A stretch of DNA of 64,000 nt from Hymenobacter sp. PAMC 26628 (GTDB lineage Bacteria; Bacteroidota; Bacteroidia; Cytophagales; Hymenobacteraceae): positions 4,774,001-4,838,000 of the forward strand of contig NZ_CP014304.1 of assembly GCF_001562275.1 (NCBI RefSeq). Direction: 5' to 3'. The translations under genes were made by a program, and so were the position numbers. Within the stretch, counting starts at the first letter, position 1; every line of letters starts with the position of its first letter. The notes beneath the pieces were generated by a model, which was not told the origin of the DNA, did not search any database, and saw nothing but the letters and a program-made list of their open reading frames with translations. Shown in pieces: positions 35,245-44,430 of this stretch.

Positions 35245-37416
35245 CTACTGCGCCACTACAGCTTTAGTATTGATATACCGCTCGAAGAACTCGTAGGTGC
35301 GCAGCATCTGGTCGATGCGCTGGCGGTTGTCACCGGCGCGGGTCAGCTCGTGGGTACCGCCGGGGTGGCGCACATACTCCACGGGGCGGCCCAGTACCTT
35401 GAGGCTGCGGTACATCATCTCACCCTGCACGAAGCCCGTACGCCGGTCACTCTCGCCGTGGAAGATGATGTAGGGCGTGGTGATGTTCTGGACGTAGGTG
35501 ATGGGCGACTCGCGGGTGAGCACGGCGCGCACCGCCGGCTCCCAGGGGTAGCCGCCGAAGTAGTTGGGCACCAGACGCCAAGCGTTACCCTCACCGAAGA
35601 ACGTGGCCAGATCGTACACGCCGCGCTGCGAGCAAGCGGCCTGGAAGCGGTGGTCGTGGGCGATGATCCAGGCCACGAGGTAGCCCGCGTACGAGCCACC
35701 CGTCACTACCAGTTTCTGCGGGTTGGCCCAGCCCTCGGCCACGGTTTTGTCGAGGTAGCCCAGCACGTCGGCGCTGGGGCCCGTGCCCCAGTCGTTGATG
35801 TTGGCGCGCAGGAACTGCTGGCCGTAGCCGCCGGAGCCGCGCGGGTTGCCGTACACCACACCGTAGCCCTGGGCGGCGAAGTACTGGAATTCGTGCCACA
35901 TGCTGGCCTCGCCGGGGCCCCACATGGCCGCGGGGCCCCCGTGGATGTCGAGCAGCAGCGGATACTTCCGGCCGGCCTGGTAGGCGGTGGGCTTCATCAC
36001 CCAGTACTCCACCGTCAAGCCCTTGTCGTTCACGAAGCTATGCTTTTCGGGCATAGATAATTGCCGGTTTTTCAACCAGTCGTTGAAGGTGCCGGCGCGC
36101 TGCACCCGGCGCAGCCCGGCGTCGGCCACAAACAAATCCGAAGGGTTGCGCACGCCAGTTTGGGCAAATACCACCCGGCCCTGGGCCACGTCGAAGCTCA
36201 GGATGCCGGTGTCGTCGGACGAGAGTTTTTCGACTTTTCTGGTTTTTACGTTGGCCCGGTACAGCGGGGCCCCTCCGTTGGCCTGGGCCGTGAAGTAGAC
36301 GTATTTTTCGTCGCTGCTCCAGGCCAGGGCGCCTTTGCTGCGGTCAAACGGGATGGTAATCACTTCCTTGGCGCCACCGTTCAGCGGTAGTAGGGCCAGC
36401 GTGGGTACGGCCACGCGCCCAGTGGGCTCCTGCTGGAAGGCCAGCCACTTGCCCGAGGGCGACACCCGGAAGCCGGAATACGCGGTGCTGTCGCGGCCCA
36501 GCAGCAGGCGCGGGTGGCGGCCGGCGCGGTCGGTTAGGTAAAGGCCGTTTTCCTGGGCGCGGTCGGGGTGGCGCAGCGAATCGAGGGCGGCGAGCAGCAC
36601 CAGGTGCTGGCCGTCGGGCGTGAACTCAGCCTGCGAAAACCGGTAGAAGCCGTGGGTAACCGCTATGGGCTGGGCCCCCGCCTCGGTGGCGCTGACGAGG
36701 AAAAACTGCGTGTAGTTCTGCTCCGCCGACACCTCCTTTTCGTCCTGGAAGTTCAGGTTATCCAGCACCTTGGCCTTCTTGTCCACCTCGTCTTTGTCGA
36801 GGTAGGCGCGGATTTCGGCCAGGTTGCCGTCGGCGTTGGGCTTGGCAGGGCCTAGCAGGCTGTTCTTGGCGAAGCCGGGCTTTTCAAACGACCAGCCCGG
36901 CACGGCCTTCGCCGCGTTCAGCACCGAATCGCGCAGCAACTCGCGCAGCGGCACGGGCGCCGAAAACAGGATTTGCCGGCCGTCGGGCGACCACTTGGGG
37001 GCCCCGGCGCCGAACTTGTAGCGCGTCAGCTGGCGGGCTTCGCCCCCGTCGGCGGGCATAATGAACACCTGCGGTTTCTCATCCACCGTGCGCACGAAGG
37101 CCAGCTGCCGGCCGTCGGGGCTCCAGGCCGGCTGGCCCGCGCCTTCTCTAGAAGACGTGAGCTGGCGCGGCTGGGCTCCCGCCGCAGTGCCTACTTGGTA
37201 GAGTTGGGTCACGTTCTTGTAGTCGGCCTTGTTCTTCTCGTCGGGCTCCACGCTGAGCACCGTGAAGGCTGCCCGGCGCCCGTCGCGCGTCAGCGTTACG
37301 TTGCCCACCTGCTGGATTTTCAGCAAGTCGGTCACCTTTACCGGCTCGGGGCCCTGCTGGGCCCGGGCGGCTTGGGCGAGGCCAAGGGCCAGGAGGATAA
37401 GGGTAGTTTTTTTCAT
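35245..37416 (-). CDS. Secreted S9-family peptidase (acylaminoacyl / dipeptidyl peptidase-like)
   Basis: A 723-residue protein with a signal peptide (MKKTTLILLALGLAQAARAQ). The N-terminal beta-propeller is built from PD40-type repeats (PAWSPDGRQLAFV, PKWSPDGRQILF, AEFTPDGQHLVLL). The C-terminal alpha/beta hydrolase domain has a catalytic triad visible as GGSYAG (Ser about 575), HGESDRRT (Asp about 657) and HPGGTHE (His about 689). It cleaves peptides in the periplasm. It belongs to a run of peptidase genes separated by A and B repeats. Confidence 0.94.
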   Translation of the reverse strand: MKKTTLILLALGLAQAARAQQGPEPVKVTDLLKIQQVGNVTLTRDGRRAAFTVLSVEPDEKNKADYKNVTQLYQVGTAAGAQPRQLTSSREGAGQPAWSPDGRQLAFVRTVDEKPQVFIMPADGGEARQLTRYKFGAGAPKWSPDGRQILFSAPVPLRELLRDSVLNAAKAVPGWSFEKPGFAKNSLLGPAKPNADGNLAEIRAYLDKDEVDKKAKVLDNLNFQDEKEVSAEQNYTQFFLVSATEAGAQPIAVTHGFYRFSQAEFTPDGQHLVLLAALDSLRHPDRAQENGLYLTDRAGRHPRLLLGRDSTAYSGFRVSPSGKWLAFQQEPTGRVAVPTLALLPLNGGAKEVITIPFDRSKGALAWSSDEKYVYFTAQANGGAPLYRANVKTRKVEKLSSDDTGILSFDVAQGRVVFAQTGVRNPSDLFVADAGLRRVQRAGTFNDWLKNRQLSMPEKHSFVNDKGLTVEYWVMKPTAYQAGRKYPLLLDIHGGPAAMWGPGEASMWHEFQYFAAQGYGVVYGNPRGSGGYGQQFLRANINDWGTGPSADVLGYLDKTVAEGWANPQKLVVTGGSYAGYLVAWIIAHDHRFQAACSQRGVYDLATFFGEGNAWRLVPNYFGGYPWEPAVRAVLTRESPITYVQNITTPYIIFHGESDRRTGFVQGEMMYRSLKVLGRPVEYVRHPGGTHELTRAGDNRQRIDQMLRTYEFFERYINTKAVVAQ

Positions 37417-37438
37417 GATTTGAGGTATCGGTTTGAAT

Positions 37439-37534
37439 GTAGCGTGAACTCTGCGAGTCCGCGTCGCTCGCTTCGTCCTGCCGGTAATCGTTCAGCGACC
37501 GTTCAACCGCGCGGACTCGTAGAGTCCACGCTAC
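37439..37534. repeat. Intergenic inverted repeat, family A, copy A3
   Basis: The copy runs from GTAGCGTGAACTCTGCGAG to the complementary CCACGCTAC end, with AGCGACCGTTCAAC in the centre. Its right arm overlaps the last codons and stop of the M19 dipeptidase gene. Confidence 0.9.
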
Positions 37535-38768
37535 GGCCCTTGGCCACGGCGTCCATCACCCGAAACAGGTTGCCGCCCCAGATTTTGCGCAGGGCCCGGG
37601 CCGAATAACCGCGGCGCACCAGCTCCAGGGTCAGGTTGGGGAAGTCGCCTACGTCGGCCAGGCCGTCGAGTACAGTGCCACCGTCAAAGTCGGAGCCGAT
37701 GCCCACATGGTCGATGCCAGCCACTTGCACTAGGTGGTCGATTTGGTTGGCCGCGTCCGCCACGTTGGCCAGCGGCACGGGGTAATTGCGTTCAATAACA
37801 ACGTATTCGGCCAGGGCTTGGGTGCGGTCGGCGGAGGGCAGGGCGTACACGTTGAGGAAGGTTTTGAGGCCCCACTTGGTGCAAAACGCCTGCTCGACGG
37901 CCTGGCGGGCGGGCGTTTTCTCCTCCGTTTTCACGTAGGGGCTGAACAGGTTGAGCTGCACCACGCCGCCGTGGCGGGCCAGGTCGCGCAGCATGTCGTC
38001 GGTGAGGTTGCGGGCCATGTCGGCCAGCACCCGGCTGCCCGAGTGCGAGGCAATAACCGGCACCCGGGACAGCCGCAGCACGTCGTAAAACGTCGAGTCG
38101 GAAGTGTGCGACACGTCCACCAGCATGCCCAAGCGGTTCATTTCCCGCACCGCCCGCTCGCCCAACGGGCTGAGGCCCTGCCACTCGGGGCCCTTGGGGT
38201 CAGTCGAGGAGTCGCAGAGGTCGTTGTTGGAGGAGTGGCACAGCGTGAGGTAGCGCGCGCCCTGGTCGTAATAGGTTTGGAGCAGGGCCAGGTCCTGGCC
38301 CACGGGGTAGCCGTTTTCCATGCCGATGAAAATGGCCCGCTGGCCCGCCCGCCGAATGCGCCGCGCCTCGGCCGGCGTGGTGGCCAGCGCCAGCTCGGCC
38401 GGGTGCTGGCGAATGGCGGCGTGGATGGCATCGAACTGGGCCTGCACTTCCGGCCGGATGGCAGCGTAGCCAGCCGGCGTGCGGGGCCCCTGCCCCACGT
38501 ACACCGCCCAAAACGCGGCGTCTACCCCGCCGCGCTTCAGCTTGGGGAAGTCTACCTTGGCTTCTTCTGCCGGTCCGTGGTCGCGGGCCAAATCGAAGCC
38601 GGGTTTGATGAGGTTGCCCGGCGTATCCTGGTGCGAATCAACCACAAAGGCGCGCTCGTGCAGGGCCCGGGCGCGGGCTTGCAGCATCGCCTCGGCCGTT
38701 TGGGCCCCGGCTGGCCGGGCGGCAAGGGTTAGGAGCAACGGCAAGAGAGCGAGGCGAATGGTGGGCAT
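37503..38768 (-). CDS. Membrane dipeptidase (peptidase M19)
   Basis: A 421-residue secreted protein (signal MPTIRLALLPLLLTLAARPAGAQ) of the renal-dipeptidase family. Metal-site elements are visible: VVDSHQDTP (HxD), FIGMENGYP (bridging Glu), TLCHSSNND, VDVSHTSDSTFYDVL, PVIASHSGSRVL and GIGSDFDGG. It hydrolyses dipeptides, and possibly D-amino-acid dipeptides, with a two-zinc centre. The last eight residues (VDSTSPRG) and the TGA stop are encoded by the arm of an A repeat, so the natural C-terminus has been replaced or extended by the repeat. Confidence 0.93.
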   Translation of the reverse strand: MPTIRLALLPLLLTLAARPAGAQTAEAMLQARARALHERAFVVDSHQDTPGNLIKPGFDLARDHGPAEEAKVDFPKLKRGGVDAAFWAVYVGQGPRTPAGYAAIRPEVQAQFDAIHAAIRQHPAELALATTPAEARRIRRAGQRAIFIGMENGYPVGQDLALLQTYYDQGARYLTLCHSSNNDLCDSSTDPKGPEWQGLSPLGERAVREMNRLGMLVDVSHTSDSTFYDVLRLSRVPVIASHSGSRVLADMARNLTDDMLRDLARHGGVVQLNLFSPYVKTEEKTPARQAVEQAFCTKWGLKTFLNVYALPSADRTQALAEYVVIERNYPVPLANVADAANQIDHLVQVAGIDHVGIGSDFDGGTVLDGLADVGDFPNLTLELVRRGYSARALRKIWGGNLFRVMDAVAKGRSVDSTSPRG

Positions 38769-38864
38769 GCGGGCATCATTGTTTTTTTGGATTCGTGGCG
38801 GCAATTAGGCCGCCAGGCACGGGGGAGCAGGCAGCTAGTGGGCCAGTCATGCAAAGCGCCAGCA

Positions 38865-38961
38865 GGCCAGTCGTGCAGAGCGCAGCGAAGCATCTTTTCT
38901 GCGCTGGTAATCCTGATTAGTTACGCGGGAAAGATGCTTCGCTGCGCTCTGCATGACGGCC
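38865..38961. repeat. Intergenic inverted repeat, family B, copy B4
   Basis: The arms carry GCAGAGCGCAGCGAAGCATC and its complement with GGCC ends. A partial direct copy (AGTCATGCAAAGCGCC) lies just upstream at about 38845. The element is in the gap between the M19 and M28 genes. Confidence 0.92.
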
Positions 38962-39029
38962 TAATTTACTTGTTTGCAAGGCAATCACCCTAATAACCTA
39001 AGGCCCTCAGGCCCCCCCGGGGCCCCCGG

Positions 39030-41297
39030 CTACTGCGCCGGCGCCGGGCCGGCCACCGCGGTGGCGCGGTCAACCTGGGTGGCAAAGCGCTCGATGGCGG
39101 CGCCGGTGCGCCGGATTTGCTCGTCGGCCTCGGCCCACTTGCGCTCTTCCACGGCTTCGCGGATGCCGGGCAGGGTTTTCACGCCGTAGCCGGTGTAGAA
39201 GCCGGGCGCGTAGAGCTGGTGCCGGTACCAGGGGCGGCGCGGCAGGCCTTCGGCGCTCAGGAGCTGCTGCTCAGCTTGGTAGAGCAGTTGGTCCAGCTCC
39301 TTTTTGCGGTCTTCCGACAGCTTGTTGGGGCCCCGGCGGGCTTGGGCGTAGGCTTGGGCGCTTTGCTCGAGCTTGGCCAGGGCGTTGTCGAGGGGCGCGA
39401 AGTTGAGGTAGGGCACGGCGGCCTGGGGCTTGGGCGGCAGCAGGGGCTGGTCGGGGTTGGCCACCAGGTCGTAGCGCTTGTCGGCCAGCAGCTTGGTTTG
39501 CTTCTCGGTGTCGGTGCGCATGGTTTCGGCCAGGGCTTTCACCTCGGTGCCGTACTTGGCCACGGTGTTCGACAGGTTCTGGAACTCGAAGGGCAGCACG
39601 TCGGCATCGGCCAAGCGCAGCACGCAGCGGCCCATGGTTTGGGCCAGGGCCACGCCGTAGGCGAAGGTGGGGTCTTTGAAGCGGGTGAAGTCGTCGAACG
39701 AATCGAAGATGGAGTGGTACTCGCCGCCCGCGCCTTCGCCGCCGAAGCCCACGTTCAGGGCCGGGATGCCGAGGTGCTGGAGGTAGGGCGAGTAGTCGGA
39801 GCCCGCGCCCAGGGCCCCAATGCGCAGGTCGGGCCGGTCGCGGGCATCCTTCTGGGCCTCGGGGGTGCCGCTCACCATATCCAGGCTTTTGCGGCGCTCG
39901 ATGATGGACACCTGCTTTTCGGGGTCCATTACGTCGCGCCCCACCTGGTTGAAGAATTTCTCCAGCGTGTGCGAGCCGGCCACGCCCAGGAAGCCCCGGT
40001 CGCTGTTGTCGGTGTTCAAATAAGCCACCACGTGCTGCTGGATGTCCTTGGCGTTGGTTTCGGCCCACTCCGTCGAGCCCAGCAGGCCGGGCTCCTCGCC
40101 GTCCCAGGCGCAAAACATGACGGTGCGCTTGGGGCGCCAGCCGGTTTTCACCAGCTCGCCCAGGGCCCTGGCCTCTTCCAATTCGGCCACCATGCCGCTG
40201 AGCGGGTCGCTGGCGCCGTTCACCCAGGCGTCGTGGTGGTTGCCGCGCATAATCCACTCGCCCGGGTACTGGCTGCCCTTGAGCGTGGCGATGACGTTGT
40301 ACACCGGCTCGGTTTTCCAGTTGAAGGCCAGCTGCAAGTGCACCCGCGCCGGCCCGGGGCCCAGGTGGTACGGGATGGGCAGGGCCCCGCGCCAGTCGGC
40401 CGGCGCCATGGGCCCGGCCAGGGCTGTGAGCAGCGGCAAGGCGTCGCCGTAGGAGATGGGCAGCACCGGAATCTGGGTGATGGTGGGGGCCTTGCGGTAG
40501 TCGAGGCGCTTGGCGTTTTTGGTCGAGCCGTAGCCGGGCGTGAGCGGGTCGCCGGGGTAGGTGGGCATGTCGAGCACCGAGCCGCGCTGGGCCCCGGTTT
40601 CGGGCTTGAAAGGGCCCTTGGGGTACACGTCGCCCTGGGCGTAGCCGTCGTCTTTGGGGTCGGAGTAGATGAGGCAGCCGATGGCGCCCATCTCGGCGGC
40701 CACCTTGGGCTTGATGCCGCGCCACGAGCCGCCGTACTTGGCAATCACCACTTTACCCTTCACGTCGATGCCGCGGCGGGCCAGCTCCTCGTAGTCTTTG
40801 GGGATGCCGTAGTTCACGAACACCAGCTCGGCGGTCACGTCGCCGTCCCGCGAGAAGCAGTTGTAGGTGGGCAGCTGCTCGGCGGTCTGGCCCGAAGTGG
40901 CGTCTTCGGGCACCGGCTTTTCGGTAAGGCCGGCCACGAACTTGGTGGGGCCCACCAGCTCCAGCACGCGCAGCTTGGGCGTCGGAAACAGCACGTACGA
41001 CACGTCAATCCGCGTGTCGTAGCCCCAGCTCTTGAACAGGCCGGCCATGTAGTCGGCGTTTTCCTTGTCGTAGGGCGAGCCCACGTGGTGCGGGTGCGCC
41101 GACAGCCGCTTCATCCAGTCCCGCAGGTTGCCGGCCTTCAGCTGGGCGTCGAACTTGGTTTCGAGCTGGTACTCGGCGGCCGCCGCGGCGGACTCGAAGC
41201 CCAGCAGCGGTTTGACGTCGGCCGGCGAGACCGTTTGGGCGTGGGCGGCCGGGGCTAGTAGGCTGGCAGCCAGCAGAAGCGAGTAGTGTTTCAGCAT
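39030..41297 (-). CDS. M28-family peptidase (glutamate carboxypeptidase II-like)
   Basis: The 755-residue protein has a signal peptide (MLKHYSLLLAASLLAPAAHAQ), a PA domain insertion (DVKGKVVIAKYGGSWRGIKPKVAAEMGAIGCLIYSDP), and a two-zinc M28 core. Zinc ligands match the PSMA pattern: GNHHDAW (His/Asp), ASDPLSG (Asp), DGEEPGLLGSTEW (Glu pair), YLNTDNSD (Asp) and EYHSIFDSF (His). A C-terminal transferrin-receptor-like dimerisation domain follows. It trims peptides in the periplasm, with the exact specificity unknown. It is the last of the peptidase run. Confidence 0.94.
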   Translation of the reverse strand: MLKHYSLLLAASLLAPAAHAQTVSPADVKPLLGFESAAAAAEYQLETKFDAQLKAGNLRDWMKRLSAHPHHVGSPYDKENADYMAGLFKSWGYDTRIDVSYVLFPTPKLRVLELVGPTKFVAGLTEKPVPEDATSGQTAEQLPTYNCFSRDGDVTAELVFVNYGIPKDYEELARRGIDVKGKVVIAKYGGSWRGIKPKVAAEMGAIGCLIYSDPKDDGYAQGDVYPKGPFKPETGAQRGSVLDMPTYPGDPLTPGYGSTKNAKRLDYRKAPTITQIPVLPISYGDALPLLTALAGPMAPADWRGALPIPYHLGPGPARVHLQLAFNWKTEPVYNVIATLKGSQYPGEWIMRGNHHDAWVNGASDPLSGMVAELEEARALGELVKTGWRPKRTVMFCAWDGEEPGLLGSTEWAETNAKDIQQHVVAYLNTDNSDRGFLGVAGSHTLEKFFNQVGRDVMDPEKQVSIIERRKSLDMVSGTPEAQKDARDRPDLRIGALGAGSDYSPYLQHLGIPALNVGFGGEGAGGEYHSIFDSFDDFTRFKDPTFAYGVALAQTMGRCVLRLADADVLPFEFQNLSNTVAKYGTEVKALAETMRTDTEKQTKLLADKRYDLVANPDQPLLPPKPQAAVPYLNFAPLDNALAKLEQSAQAYAQARRGPNKLSEDRKKELDQLLYQAEQQLLSAEGLPRRPWYRHQLYAPGFYTGYGVKTLPGIREAVEERKWAEADEQIRRTGAAIERFATQVDRATAVAGPAPAQ

Positions 41298-41413
41298 AGA
41301 ACTGTCTTTTTTCGGGAAAGAAAAGTACCGGGGCCCTAATTTATCCTCAAAACTCCGGCCGTAGTGCCGCGCAAGATAGCACGCTGGCTCAAGCAGTTGG
41401 TGCGCTTTTTTAT

Positions 41414-41519
41414 GTAGCGTGGACTCTGCGAGTCCGCGACGAGCGCAGCGAGTGCAGCGATTGAACGAGCTACTAGCCCACTCGCTGCGCTCGTCGCGGA
41501 CTCACAGAGTCCACGCTAC
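41414..41519. repeat. Intergenic inverted repeat, family A, copy A4 (most complete)
   Basis: The arms of about 45 bp pair almost perfectly (GTAGCGTGGACTCTGCGAG through the CGCGACGAGCGCAGCGAG segment). Outside the repeat the symmetry continues as TTTTTTAT on the left and ATAAAAAA on the right. The centre contains GATTGAACGAGCTA. Confidence 0.94.
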
Positions 41520-41524
41520 ATAAA

Positions 41525-41567
41525 AAAAGCGCCGTGCCGCTCCTACACGGAGCAGCACGGCGCTTTT
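41525..41567 (-). terminator. Terminator next to repeat A4
   Basis: A 13-bp outer stem (AAAAGCGCCGTGC) and an inner GCTCC/GGAGC stem are followed on the minus strand by a run of seven T. It ends the small Pro-rich gene and touches A4. Confidence 0.88.
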
Positions 41568-41591
41568 CAGCAACGCAATTTCTGGGAGGCC

Positions 41592-41768
41592 CTAGCCGCT
41601 GTAGCCGCCGCCGCTTTCGGGCTCGGTGGCGCTGCCGCCGGGCTTGGTAGGCGTGGGCAGGTCGGTTTCGGTTTCGATGTGGACTTTGCTGTAGTCGGGC
41701 ACGCCGTCGCCCTGCACGGGTACGGGCGGCTCGGTGTGCGGGTCGGGGGTTGGATCGGTCTGGCTCAT
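41592..41768 (-). CDS. Small proline-rich hypothetical protein
   Basis: A 58-residue hydrophilic peptide rich in Pro, Thr, Glu and Gly (MSQTDPTPDPHTEPPVPVQG ... PESGGGYSG). It is probably intrinsically disordered. The start is placed at MSQTDPTP; the longer frame overlaps the divergent fumC upstream region and looks non-coding. A strong terminator directly downstream supports transcription. The function is unknown. Confidence 0.5.
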   Translation of the reverse strand: MSQTDPTPDPHTEPPVPVQGDGVPDYSKVHIETETDLPTPTKPGGSATEPESGGGYSG

Positions 41769-41910
41769 GGCGCGGGCAGGATTAAGAAAGGAGAACTGCG
41801 GGGTGTACGGCCCGGGGGCCCCAATGGCTGCCCGCGGGGCCTGCCGGCTTACTTTTGCGGCCGTTGCCGGTTGTTTTCTTCTCACGCTTTTCACTCCCGC
41901 CCCCGAGGCC

Positions 41911-43317
41911 ATGACGCAGTTCCGCACCGAAAAAGACACCATGGGCACCGTGCAAGTGCCCGCCGACGCTTACTGGGGGGCCCAAACCCAGCGCAGCATC
42001 GAGAACTTCCCCATCGCGCAGGACATCAACAAGATGCCCAAGGAAATCATCCGCGCCTTTGCCTACCTCAAGAAGGCCGCCGCCCTCACCAACCGCGACG
42101 CGGGCGTGCTCGACGCCGAGAAAGCCGAGTTGATTGGCCAGGTGTGCGACGAGATTCTGGACGGTAAGCTGGCCGATTCTTTTCCGCTGGTTGTCTGGCA
42201 AACGGGCTCAGGCACGCAGAGTAACATGAACGTGAACGAGGTGGTGGCCTACCGCGGCCACGTGCTGCACGGCGGCCAGCTCACGGACACTCAGAAGTTC
42301 CTGGCCCCGAACGACGACGTGAACAAGTCGCAATCGAGCAACGACACGTTTCCGACGGCCATGCACATCGCGGCCTACAAGATTCTGGTCGAAACCACGA
42401 TTCCGGGCATCACCAAGCTGCGCGACGCGCTGCAAGCCAAGTCCACGGAGTTCATGGACGTGGTGAAGATTGGGCGCACGCACTTCATGGACGCCACGCC
42501 GCTCACGCTGGGCCAGGAGTTTTCGGGCTACGTGGCCCAGCTCACCCACGGACTCAAGGCCATTAATAACACGCTGGCCCACCTGAGCGAGCTGGCCCTG
42601 GGCGGCACGGCCGTGGGCACGGGCATCAACACGCCCCCCGGCTACTCCGAAAACGTGGCCCGGCACATCGCCGAGCTGACGGGCCTGCCCTTCGTCACGG
42701 CCGAGAACAAGTTCGAGGCCCTGGCCGCGCACGACGCCATCGTGGAAGCCCACGGGGCCCTGAAAACGGTGGCCGTGAGCCTGATGAAAATCGCCAACGA
42801 TGTGCGCATGCTCAGCTCGGGGCCCCGGGCCGGCATCGGCGAAATCTCCATCCCCGACAACGAGCCCGGCTCCAGCATCATGCCCGGCAAGGTGAACCCC
42901 ACCCAGTGCGAGGCCCTGACGATGGTGGCCGCCCAGGTGATGGGCAACGACGTGGCCATCACCGTTGGCGGCTCGATGGGCCACTTCGAGCTGAACGTGT
43001 TCAAGCCGCTGATGATCTACAACTTCCTGCACTCGGCCCGCCTCATCGGCGACGCCTGCGTGTCGTTCACCGACCGCTGCGCCGTGGGCATCGCGCCCAT
43101 CCTGCCCAACATTAAGAAGCACGTCGACTCGTCGCTGATGCTCGTCACGGCCCTCAACCCGCACATCGGCTACTACAAAGCCGCCGAAATTGCCCAGACG
43201 GCCCACAAAAACGGCTCGACCCTGAAGGAAACCGCCCTGCAGCTCGGCTACCTCACCGCCGAGCAGTTCGACGAGTGGCTGAAGCCCGAGGACATGGTGG
43301 GTGAGATTAAGAAGTAG
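41911..43317 (+). CDS. fumC: Class II fumarate hydratase
   Basis: The 468-residue TCA-cycle enzyme reversibly hydrates fumarate to malate. Superfamily signatures are clear: TGSGTQSNMNVNEV, NKSQSSNDTFPTAMH, a GRTHFMDATPLTLGQEFSGY-type block around 185-205 with the catalytic His, and the loop GSSIMPGKVNPTQCEA carrying the catalytic Ser. Length is normal. The start is the ATG giving MTQFRTEKDTMG, the usual N-terminus; an upstream extension is antisense to the small Pro-rich gene region and is rejected. It is soluble and iron-independent. Confidence 0.97.
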   Translation: MTQFRTEKDTMGTVQVPADAYWGAQTQRSIENFPIAQDINKMPKEIIRAFAYLKKAAALTNRDAGVLDAEKAELIGQVCDEILDGKLADSFPLVVWQTGSGTQSNMNVNEVVAYRGHVLHGGQLTDTQKFLAPNDDVNKSQSSNDTFPTAMHIAAYKILVETTIPGITKLRDALQAKSTEFMDVVKIGRTHFMDATPLTLGQEFSGYVAQLTHGLKAINNTLAHLSELALGGTAVGTGINTPPGYSENVARHIAELTGLPFVTAENKFEALAAHDAIVEAHGALKTVAVSLMKIANDVRMLSSGPRAGIGEISIPDNEPGSSIMPGKVNPTQCEALTMVAAQVMGNDVAITVGGSMGHFELNVFKPLMIYNFLHSARLIGDACVSFTDRCAVGIAPILPNIKKHVDSSLMLVTALNPHIGYYKAAEIAQTAHKNGSTLKETALQLGYLTAEQFDEWLKPEDMVGEIKK

Positions 43318-43342
43318 CGCCTGGGGCCCCCGCGCCTCGCTT

Positions 43343-43378
43343 AGCCGCCTTGCCTGCCCGGGCAGGGCGGCTTTTTTT
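43343..43378 (+). terminator. Rho-independent terminator of fumC
   Basis: A hairpin from AGCCGCC to GGCGGCT is followed by seven T residues. Confidence 0.88.
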
Positions 43379-43398
43379 ATCGACATATTTGCAGAGCT

Positions 43399-43986
43399 AT
43401 GGATTATACCAAGAACATCGTACTGGAAAACAGCCGCGTGCGCCTGCGGCCCCTCGAAGCCGCTGATTTTGAGGCCCTCAAGGCCGTGGCGTTCGACCCC
43501 GAAATCTGGCGCTACACCCTCACCCGCGCCGACGACGTGCTGAGCCTGGCCGCCTACATTTCGGCGGCTGAGCAGGCGCGGCAAGCCGGCCAGCGCTACC
43601 CGTTCGCCATCATCGACCGCCTCACCGGCGAGCTGGCCGGCAGCACCAGCTACTACAACGTCGTGCCCGACGACCAGCGCCTAAGCATCGGCCACACCTG
43701 GGTGGGCACCGCGTTTCAGCGCACCGGCCTGAACCGGGCGGCCAAGCACCTGCTGCTGTGCCACGCCTTCGACGTGCTGCAATACGAGCGGGTGGAGCTG
43801 GAAACCGACAGCCGCAACCAGAAATCGCAGGAAGCCATGCGCCGCATGGGCGCCACCGAGGAAGGTACCCTGCGCCGCCACCGCTTTACGCAGGATAACT
43901 ACCGGCGCGACACGGTGATTTTCAGTATCATCCGGCCCGAGTGGGACGCGCTCCGGCACACCGTTTTTGCCGAGTTCGATGCGTAG
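43399..43986 (+). CDS. GNAT-family N-acetyltransferase (RimJ/RimL-like)
   Basis: A 195-residue cytoplasmic acetyltransferase of the Acetyltransf_3 type. The N-terminal VRLRPLEAADFEALKAVAFDPEIWRYT, the beta strand GELAGSTSYYNV, the acetyl-CoA loop region (TWVGTAFQRTGLNRAAKHLLL) and VELETDSRNQKSQEAMRRMGATEEGTLRRH are characteristic. The acceptor is unknown. It overlaps the downstream kinase gene by 8 bp, so the two are probably translated together. Confidence 0.92.
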   Translation: MDYTKNIVLENSRVRLRPLEAADFEALKAVAFDPEIWRYTLTRADDVLSLAAYISAAEQARQAGQRYPFAIIDRLTGELAGSTSYYNVVPDDQRLSIGHTWVGTAFQRTGLNRAAKHLLLCHAFDVLQYERVELETDSRNQKSQEAMRRMGATEEGTLRRHRFTQDNYRRDTVIFSIIRPEWDALRHTVFAEFDA

Positions 43987-44380
43987 CCCGCAGCCCCGGA
44001 GCCTGTCGGCCAAGGTGCTGCTGCGGCGGCGCGTGGCCAGCTTCGGCCACGCGTTTCGCGGGGTGGGCGCGGCCCTGCGCTCGGAGCTGCACCTGCGCTT
44101 CCACGCCGTGGCTACGGTGGCGGTGGTGGGGCTGGGATTTTACTACGGCATTGCCCGGCTGGAATGGGCCCTGGTGGCGCTGGCCGTGGCCGCTGTGTGG
44201 GCTGCTGAGCTGGTGAACACCGCCATCGAGGCCCTTACCGACCTGGCCTCGCCCGGCTACCACGCCCTAGCCGGCCGGGCCAAGGACGTGGCCGCCGGCG
44301 CTGTGCTGCTGGCCGCCCTGGGGGCCCTGGTGGTGGGGGCCCTGGTGTTTGGGCCCCGGGTGTTTTCGGGCCATGCGTAG
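43979..44380 (+). CDS. Diacylglycerol / undecaprenol kinase family protein
   Basis: The 133-residue integral membrane protein has three hydrophobic segments and the DgkA signature AELVNTAIEALTDLASPGYHALAGRAKDVAAGAVLLAA, with the catalytic and metal-binding Glu and Asn residues of the small prokaryotic kinase. It phosphorylates a lipid alcohol (diacylglycerol or undecaprenol) using ATP. The start is the ATG overlapping the end of the acetyltransferase gene; an ATG four codons earlier is possible. Confidence 0.9.
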   Translation: MRSPQPRSLSAKVLLRRRVASFGHAFRGVGAALRSELHLRFHAVATVAVVGLGFYYGIARLEWALVALAVAAVWAAELVNTAIEALTDLASPGYHALAGRAKDVAAGAVLLAALGALVVGALVFGPRVFSGHA

Positions 44381-44430
44381 GGCGGGCCCCGGCGGCGGCG
44401 CCAACCATTGCCAACCTCGGGCGTAAGCAG

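Noticed and set aside
39117..41258. Plus-strand open frame of about 713 codons
   Set aside because: It mirrors the M28 peptidase gene; low-complexity Gly/Ala/His content without motifs.
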